The position numbers and the translations under genes were made by a program. Positions 24,301 to 34,975 of a stretch of 64,000 nt of DNA are shown piece by piece; position 1 is the stretch's first letter, and the number at the start of each line of letters is the position of its first letter. The notes under the pieces are model-generated. The model was not told the origin of the DNA and ran no database searches. It saw nothing but the letters and a program-made list of their open reading frames with translations. Origin of the DNA: Sanderia malayensis (lineage: Eukaryota; Cnidaria; Scyphozoa; Semaeostomeae; Pelagiidae); assembly GCA_013076295.1 (NCBI GenBank), contig RQOL01000660.1, forward strand, positions 5,930,494 to 5,994,493, in the 5' to 3' direction.

Positions 24301-27300
24301 TTGTGATTGAGTCAGCAATACTCAGCGCTTAGGATAGCTTAAGACTGTGGTTGATAACAAATCATAAACTGCTCATTTTAAATAAGATTATCTTAGTTTA
24401 GATCTATGTAAATTTAAATAATATGTATATACTGCCTTTATACCCATAATTATTTTATTAAATTGCAATCTTAGTAAACCAAACTTAATAAGAGCTCTCT
24501 TGTACCGAAGAAAAAATAATGTATTGGAATAAATTATTAACAATCAATAGAATCAACATTTAAAGGAACACTAAGGAATTAACAAAAATTCTTTAGGAAA
24601 TTGTTTATAACAAAAAAACAAATAACCTGCCTTTGGGCTCTTATATTAAATCTACATGTTCTTAGTTGTATCATATGTATCAAGTTTACACCTTATTCAA
24701 AATAGCTATCATAGCTAAGAAAACTAACACTGACAACAGACAAAGCCCAAACATGTCAATCAACTAAACCAGAGACTTGAATACAATACCAGGGAAAATA
24801 ATGCTAGCAGAGAAATATAACTTACCTCGAATGTTTCCTGTGGTTTTATCTTGTGGAATAGCAACATCAGTCACCTAAAAAATAAATAAAATATTAAAGA
24901 TAACAAACTCCTTTGAACGTCATTGGAAATATCAAGGCAAGAGTTTACTTCAACATTTCAAGTATATTCTATTCCAACAACTTCTCTTGTTTTGCCTTAA
25001 CTTGCAGTGATTACATAATCATATACTTGAAGTTAATTATGTTATAATTTTCTGGAAAAGTAATCTGCTTACTAAAAATAATATAATGTGTAAATAAAAT
25101 AAAAATAAAATAATAATATACTAACAATAATTTGCTGTGCCATCATGATTGCTAGAAACATATATGTATTAACTTTGCAGGTATAATTTTGAGCTAATTA
25201 GTTCTTTGTTCACACAGAACAGCATAAAAAAGATGATTCCTGGCTGTTCAAATATCTCAACTAATATTCCAAACTATTAACCCAAATAATCTAAAATATT
25301 ATAAAGATGAAATGGTAAAAAGAAAAGCAGAATAAAAAATGATTATTTGAACATACATTGCCAAATTCTGAGAAGTATGCCCTGAGTTCATTTTCTGTAG
25401 TTTGCTGACTTATTCCACCAACAAAGACCTTACACTCTGGATTTCTGTTTCGACTCCTTGCCATTCCAGGTGCAGCAGAATTAAGTCCCTAAAGAAAGAA
25501 TGATAGAAAAATTCAATTTTAACTGTGACAGAAATTTGGTTTTAATTCTCACCTTTTCAATTTTTGAAAAAGTAATGGAATAGTAGAGTAACTGAAAGAA
25601 TTTGATGCAAAAATACTTCTTAGTAAGTCAATGTTTCTATCAGATAAAGATTTTTCTGACAAAACTGTTTTCAAAGTTGATATCATAAGAACATAAAAAG
25701 TAATCAAAACTGTTGCATTGATAATTTAAGACAAGTGAAACTGGTATTGAAACTTTGATAATTTCAGCATTCTAAACCTCGGCATTCTGAGAAAACTATG
25801 ACTTTACTCTTTGAACATGAAATAGCTCTTACCATTTGTTTTAAAATAATACTTTGGCCAGGACCTTTAGGAACAGCTTTTTTGGGATCAATCTGAAGAT
25901 CAAAGAAAGAAAGATTTTGAAACATTTAAATGCTTGTTGCTTTACTTACAATGACAAAAATAATGAAAATTAGAAGCAGAATTATAATAAAGTCTCAGCT
26001 ATCAAAGAGCTTAAGAGAGCATTCTCTAAGCAAATAGTAGCTTTTCTGGAAATCTTGAAGTGTTTTGATATCAAAAGAGAAATAAATGTCTATATATGAA
26101 ATTACAGTATAATAGTAAGGAAAATAACAATCAAAACCTGTTTTCCATCAAGAATGTGGGGAACTTTTTCTATTACATCTGCCGCGGACCTTTGATCTCT
26201 AAATGTTACAAAACCAAAGCCCCTAAAAGAAAAGATGAAAACTGAAGTGTGGCATAGAAGATAACCACGACACATCACCTAACCATTAGTGGTGGAAACA
26301 CTTATCATTCAGTATCTCCTATGCAAATATTTCAAAGAATATCAATACCATATTGAAAACAATTGTGAAAATACATAGATAGAAATATTGCTACAATTCC
26401 TACTTCAAAATAAAGCTTATGGCTCATGGATTACAAACCTGTACCAATATCTACACATAAAACATCACAGGATGCTAACTATTTCATATTTTAGGAACCT
26501 TTCCAGACAAAGAATGTACAGTAAATACCTTGACTTTCTTGTAACATTGTCAATCATTAACTTGCAATCAACAACTTCTCCAAAGCCTTGAAAATAATCT
26601 CGTAGCGTGTCTGCAAAAAGCAAATTTGAGTTATTCTTATAATGCTGAAAAATATCTGATTTCAGTTTGTCCCAGTTTATGCAGCTTTTGGCAAGTTTCA
26701 TTGCATAAACATGCTTTTTCTCAACATGAAGTGTTTGCCAAGACTATCAGCTGGAAAACAAATTATTCTCCAGGATATAACAAGTCTAGACAGTTTGATT
26801 TATGCTCAGTTTGACACACTGTAAACATAATAGGTCAACAGGGTAACACATGAGCAATAAAAAAGGAGGCAAATTCATATCAGATTGGGTGATTTTGGAA
26901 ATGTAACATTGCTTAAAGGTAAGTGGTTAAAGCCTCTACCAACCTGGCTAAATGGATTATATCATTTCCGGTTTAACAGATTATAATGTTAATATTTTAA
27001 AATAGCTTTGAAAATCGGAAACATAGCGAAACATAATAACTACTAAAGCTTATTTGTTAGGTTTTCACTTTCGTTCTCTTTCTGACGTACTACTCCGATG
27101 AGTGTCAGACAAAAAGCTTTAGTAGTTATTATGTTTCGCCATGTTTCCATTTTCAAAGCTATTTTGAAGTTCTGTACCGATCAAAGATTGTAATATTTTA
27201 GAAACGCAATATAACACTTTACCTTCTGATGTAGTTGGGTGCAAGCCACCAACAAACAGTTTTCTGTGGAAAAATGATAGCATTTATATTGAATGAAATT

Positions 27301-29805
27301 TAAAATTGAATCAAAGAGACCTTCAGGTGACTCATGACAGATGGCTTTAGCCATAGTTTATCATAAGTCAGAAGATAAACAAAATATATCAAATTAATTA
27401 TGTAATATCAAAGTCAGGCCCTACAAGCCATATTATTTTTGCTACTATATGCCCCCTTTTCCAAATAACAAAACAAGGTTTGAAAATAAGCAAATGTGAA
27501 AGTAATATCATCAAAAACGGTGGGAGGTATGGGGCCTAAATCTGCTCTGATTAAACTTTGTTTTGGAAGAGCCACTGGAGTAATTTAACAGTATCCAAAT
27601 TGTCAAATAATCACAAATAAGGTATGAGGCATGTTAAATTTAAGCTAAAAATTAAATTGCCAGCAAAATGTGTGCAATCTCTTCTGCTGCAGGCCGCTAT
27701 TATTGTAATCAAAATCCAAACAAAAACATGCCACATATATTTGCATGCGCATGTGTGTCCCAAATGATGGCAAATAGTTTGCAAGAGGCAAATACAAACA
27801 AAATTCTTACAGGGCTTATGCAGCCAAAATTGACATATCGATTTTTTGTGAAAATGGAAAGACAGAGATCTGAGTACCACTATGAACCTATTTTGAGTGT
27901 TTTCTGAAGAGTGTTAAAGATTTTTCTCCAGTTATGATATCAGTTTGATAACATGCAAATTGCCCTTTATAGGGGTTAGTATGAACATTTAACAGTATTA
28001 AACATTAGGTGTTTAATCTTTATTTGCAAGCAGTCCAAGCATGTCTTCTCTACACCTGCACCAATTTATTTGAGCAAACATTTAAATACTTTAAATGGGA
28101 ACACTTCACTGTGTGCCACATTTTTTATAACTCGACTTTGGTGACACCAACTTAAATTCTCTCACCAGTGGCCAAAATCGCAATGTTTTCCCCATATTAT
28201 CAATCAATTTCCGTTGCTTTCAATTAAACACAAAATTGTTAACAAATTTTTGAAAAAATAAAAATTTCATGACTTCTGTTCCCAGTGACACAAATATGAA
28301 CCAAGCTATCGTTCTTCAACTATTGTTTTCTGAGCAAGAGCTGCCTGTTGAAACAGTGTCTTGCTTAGATCGCTTAAACATATTCGATTCCAAATATTGT
28401 GGTTTGACAAATCCTCGGACAACAAGAGAAAAAGGACTTCTTGCGAGAAGATCAAGACTATTCAGTAGTCAGCTCATAGAGTCTAAATTCGTACAAAGGA
28501 GAACTTCTTGCAAAACCCAGAGCTGAGTACGCAGTGATGATAAAGAATCTGTTTGTTTGCAATGATGATGAAATATCCGTGCAATGCCCATTTTGAGAAT
28601 AGAGCTTCTGTTGATAACTGGTTCATTTGCAATTTAATGAACTTTTACCAACTGTTAAACATTAACTTGGCGGAATCATATGAATTTTCTTCATGGTACT
28701 GTTTTGTGTTCAGCTACGATCCAAGCATTTAGAAGAGTGCAGAGAGATGAATTGACTTTTCGTACAGCTCACAATATTGGGCCTGCTAAAATACATGTTC
28801 TATTATGAAATGTCATTTTCGGTTGCATAAGCCCAAGCAATCTTTAACTGAAAACTTTATTTTCCTCATGTTCATTGAGTCAATTTGAGCTCATATGGCT
28901 TTATATGACAATTTTTTCATGTGACAAACACATTTGTTCAAAAATTGGCATGTAAGCCTTTATTTCTCAGATCAAAAATTGTCATATGTGAAACATGCCC
29001 CTGTAAGCGACTTGACAAATAAACTTGACAATTTTCTTTCAATTCCAGACCTCACATTGCTTGGCAAAGCAATTTTCGGACCATTTCTTTTTAATGATAA
29101 TGGCTGCTAAACTTATCTAGGCAGATAAAACTACACTATTGGATACCCTCTGGAGTTGTGAAAACCTGGTGCCGGGAAATCGAACACTTTTCAAAGAAAC
29201 TTGCTGCTAATCTACACGAGCAAATAACTTGACAATAAAAAATTGTCAAATATCACTTGTTTTGTTGACCATCCACACAAACAAAAAAACTTTTCATAAA
29301 ATTGTTATGGAAAATTGCTCATGTAACCACTGCTTTAGATGGCTTTATCTTTCTGTATCCTTCTGGGATATGGAGGTTTTCAACCGTTTCAATCAGGGTA
29401 CAAATGTCTTATTTATACAGTAGAAGATTTAATACTGTTTTTTGTAACATGTTTTTGTCATTCAGTTAATACTATGAAATTTATCAAATGAATGACAAAT
29501 TTTGCATCATTTGAGATTACTCCTTTCGAACAGAAAAGGTAGCTCCGTGTTAGATCATAATCTACCAAGTACATGAATAACGAAAACACCTTCCCCTCTT
29601 CGCCCAATCGTTTTGATCGTGTCATGCTATTCGCACTTAGGCCATTTCATCAATTAAACCATTGTGATCAAATGAACTATTAATGTGAGGCTACAGGGGT
29701 GACTGACGAATTACCCAAAACAAAAAAAGCAAAATTTCGACATGGACTTTTAAACAATATATCAACGTACCCTGGATCATCTTGTGGAGCCATTGAACCC
29801 ATCAT
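21314..29805 (-). CDS. DAZAP1-like RNA-binding protein (two RRMs, 13 exons, 408 aa)
   Basis: A likely nuclear/cytoplasmic RNA-binding protein. Exons: 29805-29771, 27263-27223, 26610-26529, 26222-26138, 25892-25833, 25488-25357, 24874-24826, 23811-23729, 23400-23316, 22767-22642, 22343-22266, 22141-22004, 21546-21314. They total 1227 bases, all in phase. RRM1 has RNP2 KLFVGGL (13-19) and RNP1 RGFGFVTF (53-60). RRM2 has KVFVGGI (121-127) and RGFAFVGF (161-168). Residues after about 210 are low-complexity, rich in Gly, Ala, Tyr, Ser and Gln. The protein ends RGFHPYGR, close to the extreme C terminus of vertebrate DAZAP1, and the linker DPKKAVPKG fits that family; Musashi and hnRNP A/D proteins are the alternatives. 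Intron 1 (about 2.5 kb) carries no supported exon. Intron 2 holds a MITE, and another lies between exons 9 and 10. Confidence 0.92.
22887..23065. repeat. Pogo-like MITE in DAZAP1-like intron 9
   Basis: A 179-bp element with inverted ends TACAGTAGAATCTC and GAATCTACTGTA and a TA target site. The interior repeats TTCGAGTTATCG / GGTTCGATTTATCG. Such ends resemble pogo/Tigger-type Tc1-mariner elements. No transposase frame. Confidence 0.75.
27001..27172. repeat. Long-hairpin MITE in DAZAP1-like intron 2
   Basis: The left arm (27001-27051, starting AATAGCTTTGAAAATCGGAA) is the near-perfect reverse complement of the right arm (about 27113-27172). The loop of about 60 bases contains a TTTTCACTTTCGTTCTC segment. 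A rearranged copy is at 34271. Confidence 0.8.
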
Positions 29806-31493
29806 TTTGCTCAGACAAGTTCAGTTGAACAGTTTAACTTTCTTGCGTGAAAAGGAAGGGAATCAAAACGGATGAATATTCGATTTCTAGCATGTGTTTG
29901 CTTTATTCGACCCAGGCCCATTTCTGAATCTATTGTTATTTGTATTGTTCCCAGACCCCGCTTTTCTCATATCATTCATCGCTCATTGCATACTTTCATA
30001 ATTATACTTTCATACTATTTTTCGGGGTAGTTTTGGTCGTGACGTCAAACTGCGTCAGAAGGCGGTCAGCAGAGGCGGAAAGCTGAAACAAATAGCGGGG
30101 ATTATCATTGTCGATATAAAAATACTCTTGTATTTGATTTGTTTGACTTGGCTGAGTCGCGTATGATGTTGTGAGACAATGAAGATATGTTTTCTCAGAG
30201 TTGGCTTTTTATATCTGATGCTGCTATAAGTTTAGCCTTATCAAAATGAATTACTTTCACATCACGTCTGGCTCGGAAAGTGATCTGGTTTTGTACATCG
30301 GGAACGGTTTGTCAAAAAAGGCCGGGATTGCGCACAACCTACCTTTTCCCGATACTCTCTAATTATAAAAGTCGATCTGTGTCGTACCATGTCGCAGTCA
30401 GTGCCCTATTTCAATAAAAATTTCGGACAAAATACTTCAGACAAGAAACTTTCGGATGCTTTTTCAAGAATTTAGGACAAAACAACTTTCGGACGAGAGA
30501 AATTTTTGGGATAAAGCTAAAATCCATCAAGATTGCAAAAAAATGTGGACGAATTGTTCTAAAAAAATGTGTACGGATAGTATGTTAGTTCATAATTGAT
30601 ATGATATTTAGCCCAGATCTTCAAAATGGTCCTCATGCGTCATTGATCCCTGCCATTTGACAGCCTTTTCTGGTGATTTCAGAGTTGTTTCGCAAATAGT
30701 CATACAACCAAGTCAATCACTGTGCATGAAGAGGTTTTGTGTTTCCCTCGTATAGATCAGTTGAGTTGGCAAAAAACCTCGAAGTTCAACGTTTAAAAAA
30801 TTACGTTGCTCAAACAATGTGCCCCTTGAGCTTTATTGGCCTCCGATTGAAAATGATGAACATGAGGACGAAGAAAAAAAAATGCTGAAGATAAATGCGA
30901 AGAGCGGGAAATTATATACGTAGATGATTAAATTTGATGAAAATTGACCTTTTTTGCGTGCATTTATTGACCGAAAAAAAAACTTTCGGTCAATAAAAAT
31001 TTCGGACAGCAAGTAATTTCGGACAATTAAATTTTGGAACACAATTTTGGTCCAAGTGTTTGATCGTCTGAAAGTTATCGGTTTTAATGTAATTGGCATC
31101 CGTCATTTAGATAATGGGAAAATATACCCAACCTTGGAATTATGGATGGCGAAGAGGGGGGGGGGGTAAAGAATGGGTTGCAGGAGCACTTATACCTGAA
31201 GCATCCAAGGTCTCTCACAATTTGGGTGGAATACAGGTCTTGTCTGTCCTGTTGATGGTAACAAAGAAGAACATGATAAATCCAACAATGTATCAAATGG
31301 ATATGCTTATCATGCAATGTAATGTTGTGTTTATGCACGACACATTAATATGCATAAAAGCAAATGCAAATAAAACTCGCCTTCTCCAAGCAATTGACAT
31401 TTCAATCACTCTGATATTGACTAGCAAGGTGACAAGATATTGTAAACATTAATTAATATATCGATTATAAAAATACAGATAAGACTTTGATTA
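29806..31493. other. Intergenic between DAZAP1-like and NR2C2AP-like genes
   Basis: The proximal part should contain the DAZAP1-like promoter. From about 30411 to 31040 there is a repeat with several TTTCGGACA/AATTTCGGACA motifs at both ends, in direct orientation, of unknown class. A G-run lies at about 31157. No gene was supported. Confidence 0.45.
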
Positions 31494-32842
31494 TTACAGT
31501 ACTCTTCCAAATAATTCTAACTGATAAATAATTATTCTTCCAAAAAAGTCTGTACTATTCAGAAATATTATTTTCAAAGATTTGGTTTCTATTTGTTTTT
31601 CTAAATCAAATGTCTGGAAAATAATTAAGGAATATGTGAAAAACAAACATGTTTAAGAAATTAAACCTTTCCAGAATCATGCAATGCAATGACACAATTC
31701 TGTTCTCTCTTAGAAAGAAAACCTAGAATAATTAGGAACCGGTATTTATGGGTGTTGTGGCAAATAATTCAGCTAGTGTGGGCCTGTGACTTGTGACCCT
31801 GTAGTTATACTCTGGAACAAGCATCCTCGGTACTCAACTATCAACCTCGGGTGGGCAACTGAGTTAGCTGATAGCTTGCAGTTTATGGTTTTGACAGTTT
31901 GTAGATTCAAACACGTGTAGACACAAAACCCAGCACATTACTCTCAAGGCAACACAATCTGGGCATAAGTGAGTGCTAGAATTTGAAGACAGTGCTGTGT
32001 TAAATAACTCTACTCTAAAATTATTCATCTAGCATAGTAACTAAAAGGATACTTGTAATTGGTTCACATCTTCTGGATAAATGTCATGATGACATTTTTC
32101 TCCATCTTTTTCTAAAACATATTCTAATCTACAGTCTTTTCCAGCGAATCCTCCTTGAAATTGTATTTTAAGTTTCTCAAGCAGAACTTCACATTCAAAT
32201 TGAAATGTGATAATTTGTGGAGAGCCCTAAAAAAAGAAGTTACTGTAAGTCTGTTGCAATGTTTTGGGTTTATTGCAAAACGGGTCTTACTTTAAAATTC
32301 AGCATTATTATCAAAAAGCTGCCATGAAGCCCATCAGAAATTAATTGAATATGCTAGCATTCTATGTGTTGGCCACCTTGAATAAGCCCTCACCAAATAT
32401 AATAGAGTGCTTATAAGCAAGCATGACTTTTGGGTGCAGGCTTAAATGGATGGTGGATGCTTTGCATCTATGCTTGCATGGACCTTACTACATACAGTAC
32501 ATCTTTTAAACTTCTGAAGAGCTTGCACTGCTAGTATATATGGATAGAAAAATAATTCATTGAGAATATTGTAGATTCCAAACACACAATGCATCCGTTC
32601 AATACTCACCTGGTCAGAATTCCAACACGTATCTTCTTTTCCATCAAACATAAAATTCTTTCCATATTCCTTTACATCTTTGTTTAAAACAGAACTGACT
32701 CTGTAACCAAGAAAATAAAGCAGTATTATAAAATATAAATATCACAAACATTTATATGTGAATAATACGTGGCAACCGATGCTATAAGAAGTGGTACAAA
32801 CTTTGTTTTGTATTTTCCTTTCAAATCAGAAAGCAAGTCCAT
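31494..32842 (-). CDS. NR2C2AP: NR2C2AP-like protein (nuclear receptor 2C2-associated protein)
   Basis: A small protein named in mammals as an interactor of the orphan receptor NR2C2 (TR4); the fold is predicted galactose-binding-like. Secure exons are 32700-32610, 32226-32053 and 31613-31494, with phases that fit. They give VSSVLN at the start, DGKEDTCWNSDQ, LKIQFQGGFAGKDC, the IYPEDVNQLQ|TF junction, and STDFFGRIIIYQLELFG before the stop. These match the vertebrate protein in order and spacing. The first exon is uncertain. One candidate is 32842-32802 (ATG, 13 codons plus 2 nt, weak donor GTTTGT). The other is 33867-33818 (16 codons plus 2 nt, donor GTAATT), which sits inside a transposon. 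Both are in phase. Expected total is about 142-145 aa. Confidence 0.88.
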
Positions 32843-32905
32843 TTTCTACATTGGAAAGAAGCTTGGATTGGAATGGAATGGAGTTCCCCAGGTCAGGTGC
32901 CAATG

Positions 32906-34086
32906 TAGACTCACTACATTGCGTCCCTGTGCCTCGCTCGTTTTCACCACGCTCGTTTGAGGGACTTATGGACTTTCAGGTCAAAAACTGTCCAAAAATC
33001 TCCTCTCCCGACAAATTTTTGTCGGCTCAATCAGATTGCAGCATTTGGCTTTTAAACAATGGCTATTGTTCTTTTTGACCAATCACGTTCAACCACAACT
33101 TAGGCCATGTAAGATTAGGTTTAACTCGATATTTTACGGACCAATCTGGACTGTAAAAAGTGGCGTGGCGTCAATTTTTAATTTAATGGCGGGAAAATGC
33201 TGAAGCTGTGAGAAAATTAAAATGGATATAAACTCAATAAATTTTCGTGCTTTTCCGAGAAATATTTACAAAAAAGTCCTCACCAATTCTTTGTTTTTGT
33301 ATATGGGTCTTGCACAAGTTAAGGTAAAAACTGCTTTTCGTTTGAGAATTACATTTCATCAGGACTTGTTGCATTCGTGATTATGAAAAACAACACGCGT
33401 GTATTCACCACCAATTAAGAAAGCAAAAAGCATTTCATGTATTATTACATATAAAACTAGATACTAATAATCTCATTATCAAGAAAAGTTATTCTATAGT
33501 CAAAATTAAAAATTATTTTCTATTAAAAATTAGTCAGTATAACCAAAAGTAAAGTTAGAAATTATGGTTCATTGAAGCGTGTTAATTTACTAATAAATAC
33601 TAGCCCTTCGTCCTTCAGCTGAACATGCATCTGGGATTTAATCTGTGAATGTAACAATGAAAATAATTACTTTTCATTGTAACCCAAAAAATGAATTTGT
33701 CGGTTCGTCAAAGGCCTAGACATGTTTATCAAATCAAACATGAAATCAAGTTAAACAACCGCTGGTAATTTGCAAAATCCAACAAGAACTAAATTGGAAA
33801 CTAAAAATGAAAATTACCTGCTTCTATACTCCCAATTAAAAAATCTTGGATATGCAACCATTTGCATCTTTCATTTCAAATAAAATGAAAACTTGTTCAG
33901 CTCAGAGGCGGCAACACAAAATATTGAAATTTTTGAGTCCTCCCGGCACTTTCCAAGTTTTAATCTTGTAGCATTACATGAGAGCGAGGCTTTAATTTTT
34001 TGGACAGTTTTTGAACAGTAAGTCCATAAGTCCCTTGTGTTGAGCGAGTTGCGAGCGAAGCACAGGGACGCAATGTAATGAGTCTA
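32906..34086. mobile_element. Non-autonomous Mutator-like (MULE) transposon with 9-bp TSD
   Basis: The terminal inverted repeats are about 90 bp. The left begins TAGACTCACTACATTGCGTC and the right, reverse-complemented, begins TAGACTCATTACATTGCGTC. Both continue with GGGACTTATGGACTT and CAAAAACTGTCCAAAAA. The element is flanked by a perfect 9-bp direct repeat GTGCCAATG (32897-32905 and 34087-34095), the size typical of Mutator-like elements. The 1 kb interior has no transposase frame. It contains one candidate first exon of the NR2C2AP-like gene (33867-33818). Class rests on TSD length and long TIRs. Confidence 0.85.
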
Positions 34087-34131
34087 GTGCCAATGGTGCT
34101 GTTATGCTTTGCTTTTGGTGTTGCCGAATGC

Positions 34132-34158
34132 TAGACTCACTGCATTGCGTCCCTGTGA
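34132..34158 (+). repeat. Isolated fragment of the MULE terminal repeat
   Basis: TAGACTCACTGCATTGCGTC followed by CCTGTGA matches the TIR of the neighbouring element for about 27 bases, then diverges. It is probably the remnant of a second copy. Confidence 0.65.
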
Positions 34159-34270
34159 TACGTTCCGCATCACCGTTCATCAGGATAAACATGCAGCACA
34201 GTATGCACTTCAAGACAGGAGTCACCATCCGCAACATGGAAAGGAACAGTCTTTGATTGGTACAAAACTT

Positions 34271-34405
34271 CAAAATTGCTTTGAAAATCGGAAACATAGC
34301 GAAACATAATAAATACTAAAGCTCTTCGTCTGACACTCATCAGAGCAGTACGTCAGAGAGAGAACGAAAATGAAAACCGTTCGTTAGGTTTTCATTTTCG
34401 TTCTG
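34271..34405. repeat. Rearranged copy of the long-hairpin MITE
   Basis: Starts TTGCTTTGAAAATCGGAAAC as at 27001, runs through the arm to ACTAAAGCTC, then has the loop sequences (GTCTGACACTCATC, TACGTCAGAG, TTTTCATTTTCGTTC) in a different order. The right arm is missing. Confidence 0.65.
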
Positions 34406-34498
34406 TGCACCTCATTGAATTGCATCGATAGCTGGAGACTGGAACTGCTTGATCAAGGTAGACACAACTAACGAAACAAACGAGAGACCAAAAAAAAT

Positions 34499-34690
34499 TC
34501 AAGATAAATTGTTGCAAAGATTGGCATCGTTGATAGAACCTCGATTCGGTGAGCCATCTACGTTATTTTTAACGAATTCGAGGCATTCAACGATGGCTTC
34601 ATAGACTTCCACAAAAACATCAAGCCCGTTGATACATGAAGTCGATCGAGTTCTGCAAATATCGGATACATGACAGAACAAGAGAAGAGT
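34499..34690 (-). pseudogene. Fragment of a hAT-like / DUF4371 (ZMYM1-like) transposase
   Basis: About 60 codons read CRTRSTSCINGLDVFVEVYE, then AIVECLEFVKNN and DGSPNRGSINDA. This fits the conserved 'CRTRW..R..gl..f...y..iv..le.i..n' segment of DUF4371-type hAT transposases. The expected Trp and Glu/Arg residues near the start are changed. No flanking transposase sequence was found, so it is a relic. Identification is from motif memory, not a search. Confidence 0.5.
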
Positions 34691-34975
34691 TGATATCATG
34701 AATATGAAATTTATCACAAATCATCGTATAATATATTATAATGTATAAAATCTGATTTTGGTGCAAACCAATGCCATAAAAATACATTACATGTATGCAT
34801 ACATGTATCTTCAGAAATTTTCCAAATCAAAGAAATCAAAGAAACATAAAAAATCAAAAAAGATAAAAAATAATAATTGTTTATAACATAACAGAGTAAA
34901 AAAAGAGTATTATTGACGTAAATTTAAAATAGTTGACGTCGTCATATAGCTTATAGCTAAAGGCAACTGAGGCCA

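Noticed and set aside
28269..28526. 85-codon plus frame in DAZAP1-like intron 1
   Set aside because: No motif, no neighbouring exon; frames of this length are expected in this much sequence.
31084..31452. Overlapping open frames on both strands
   Set aside because: Mutually antisense, low-complexity edges (G-run), no family similarity.
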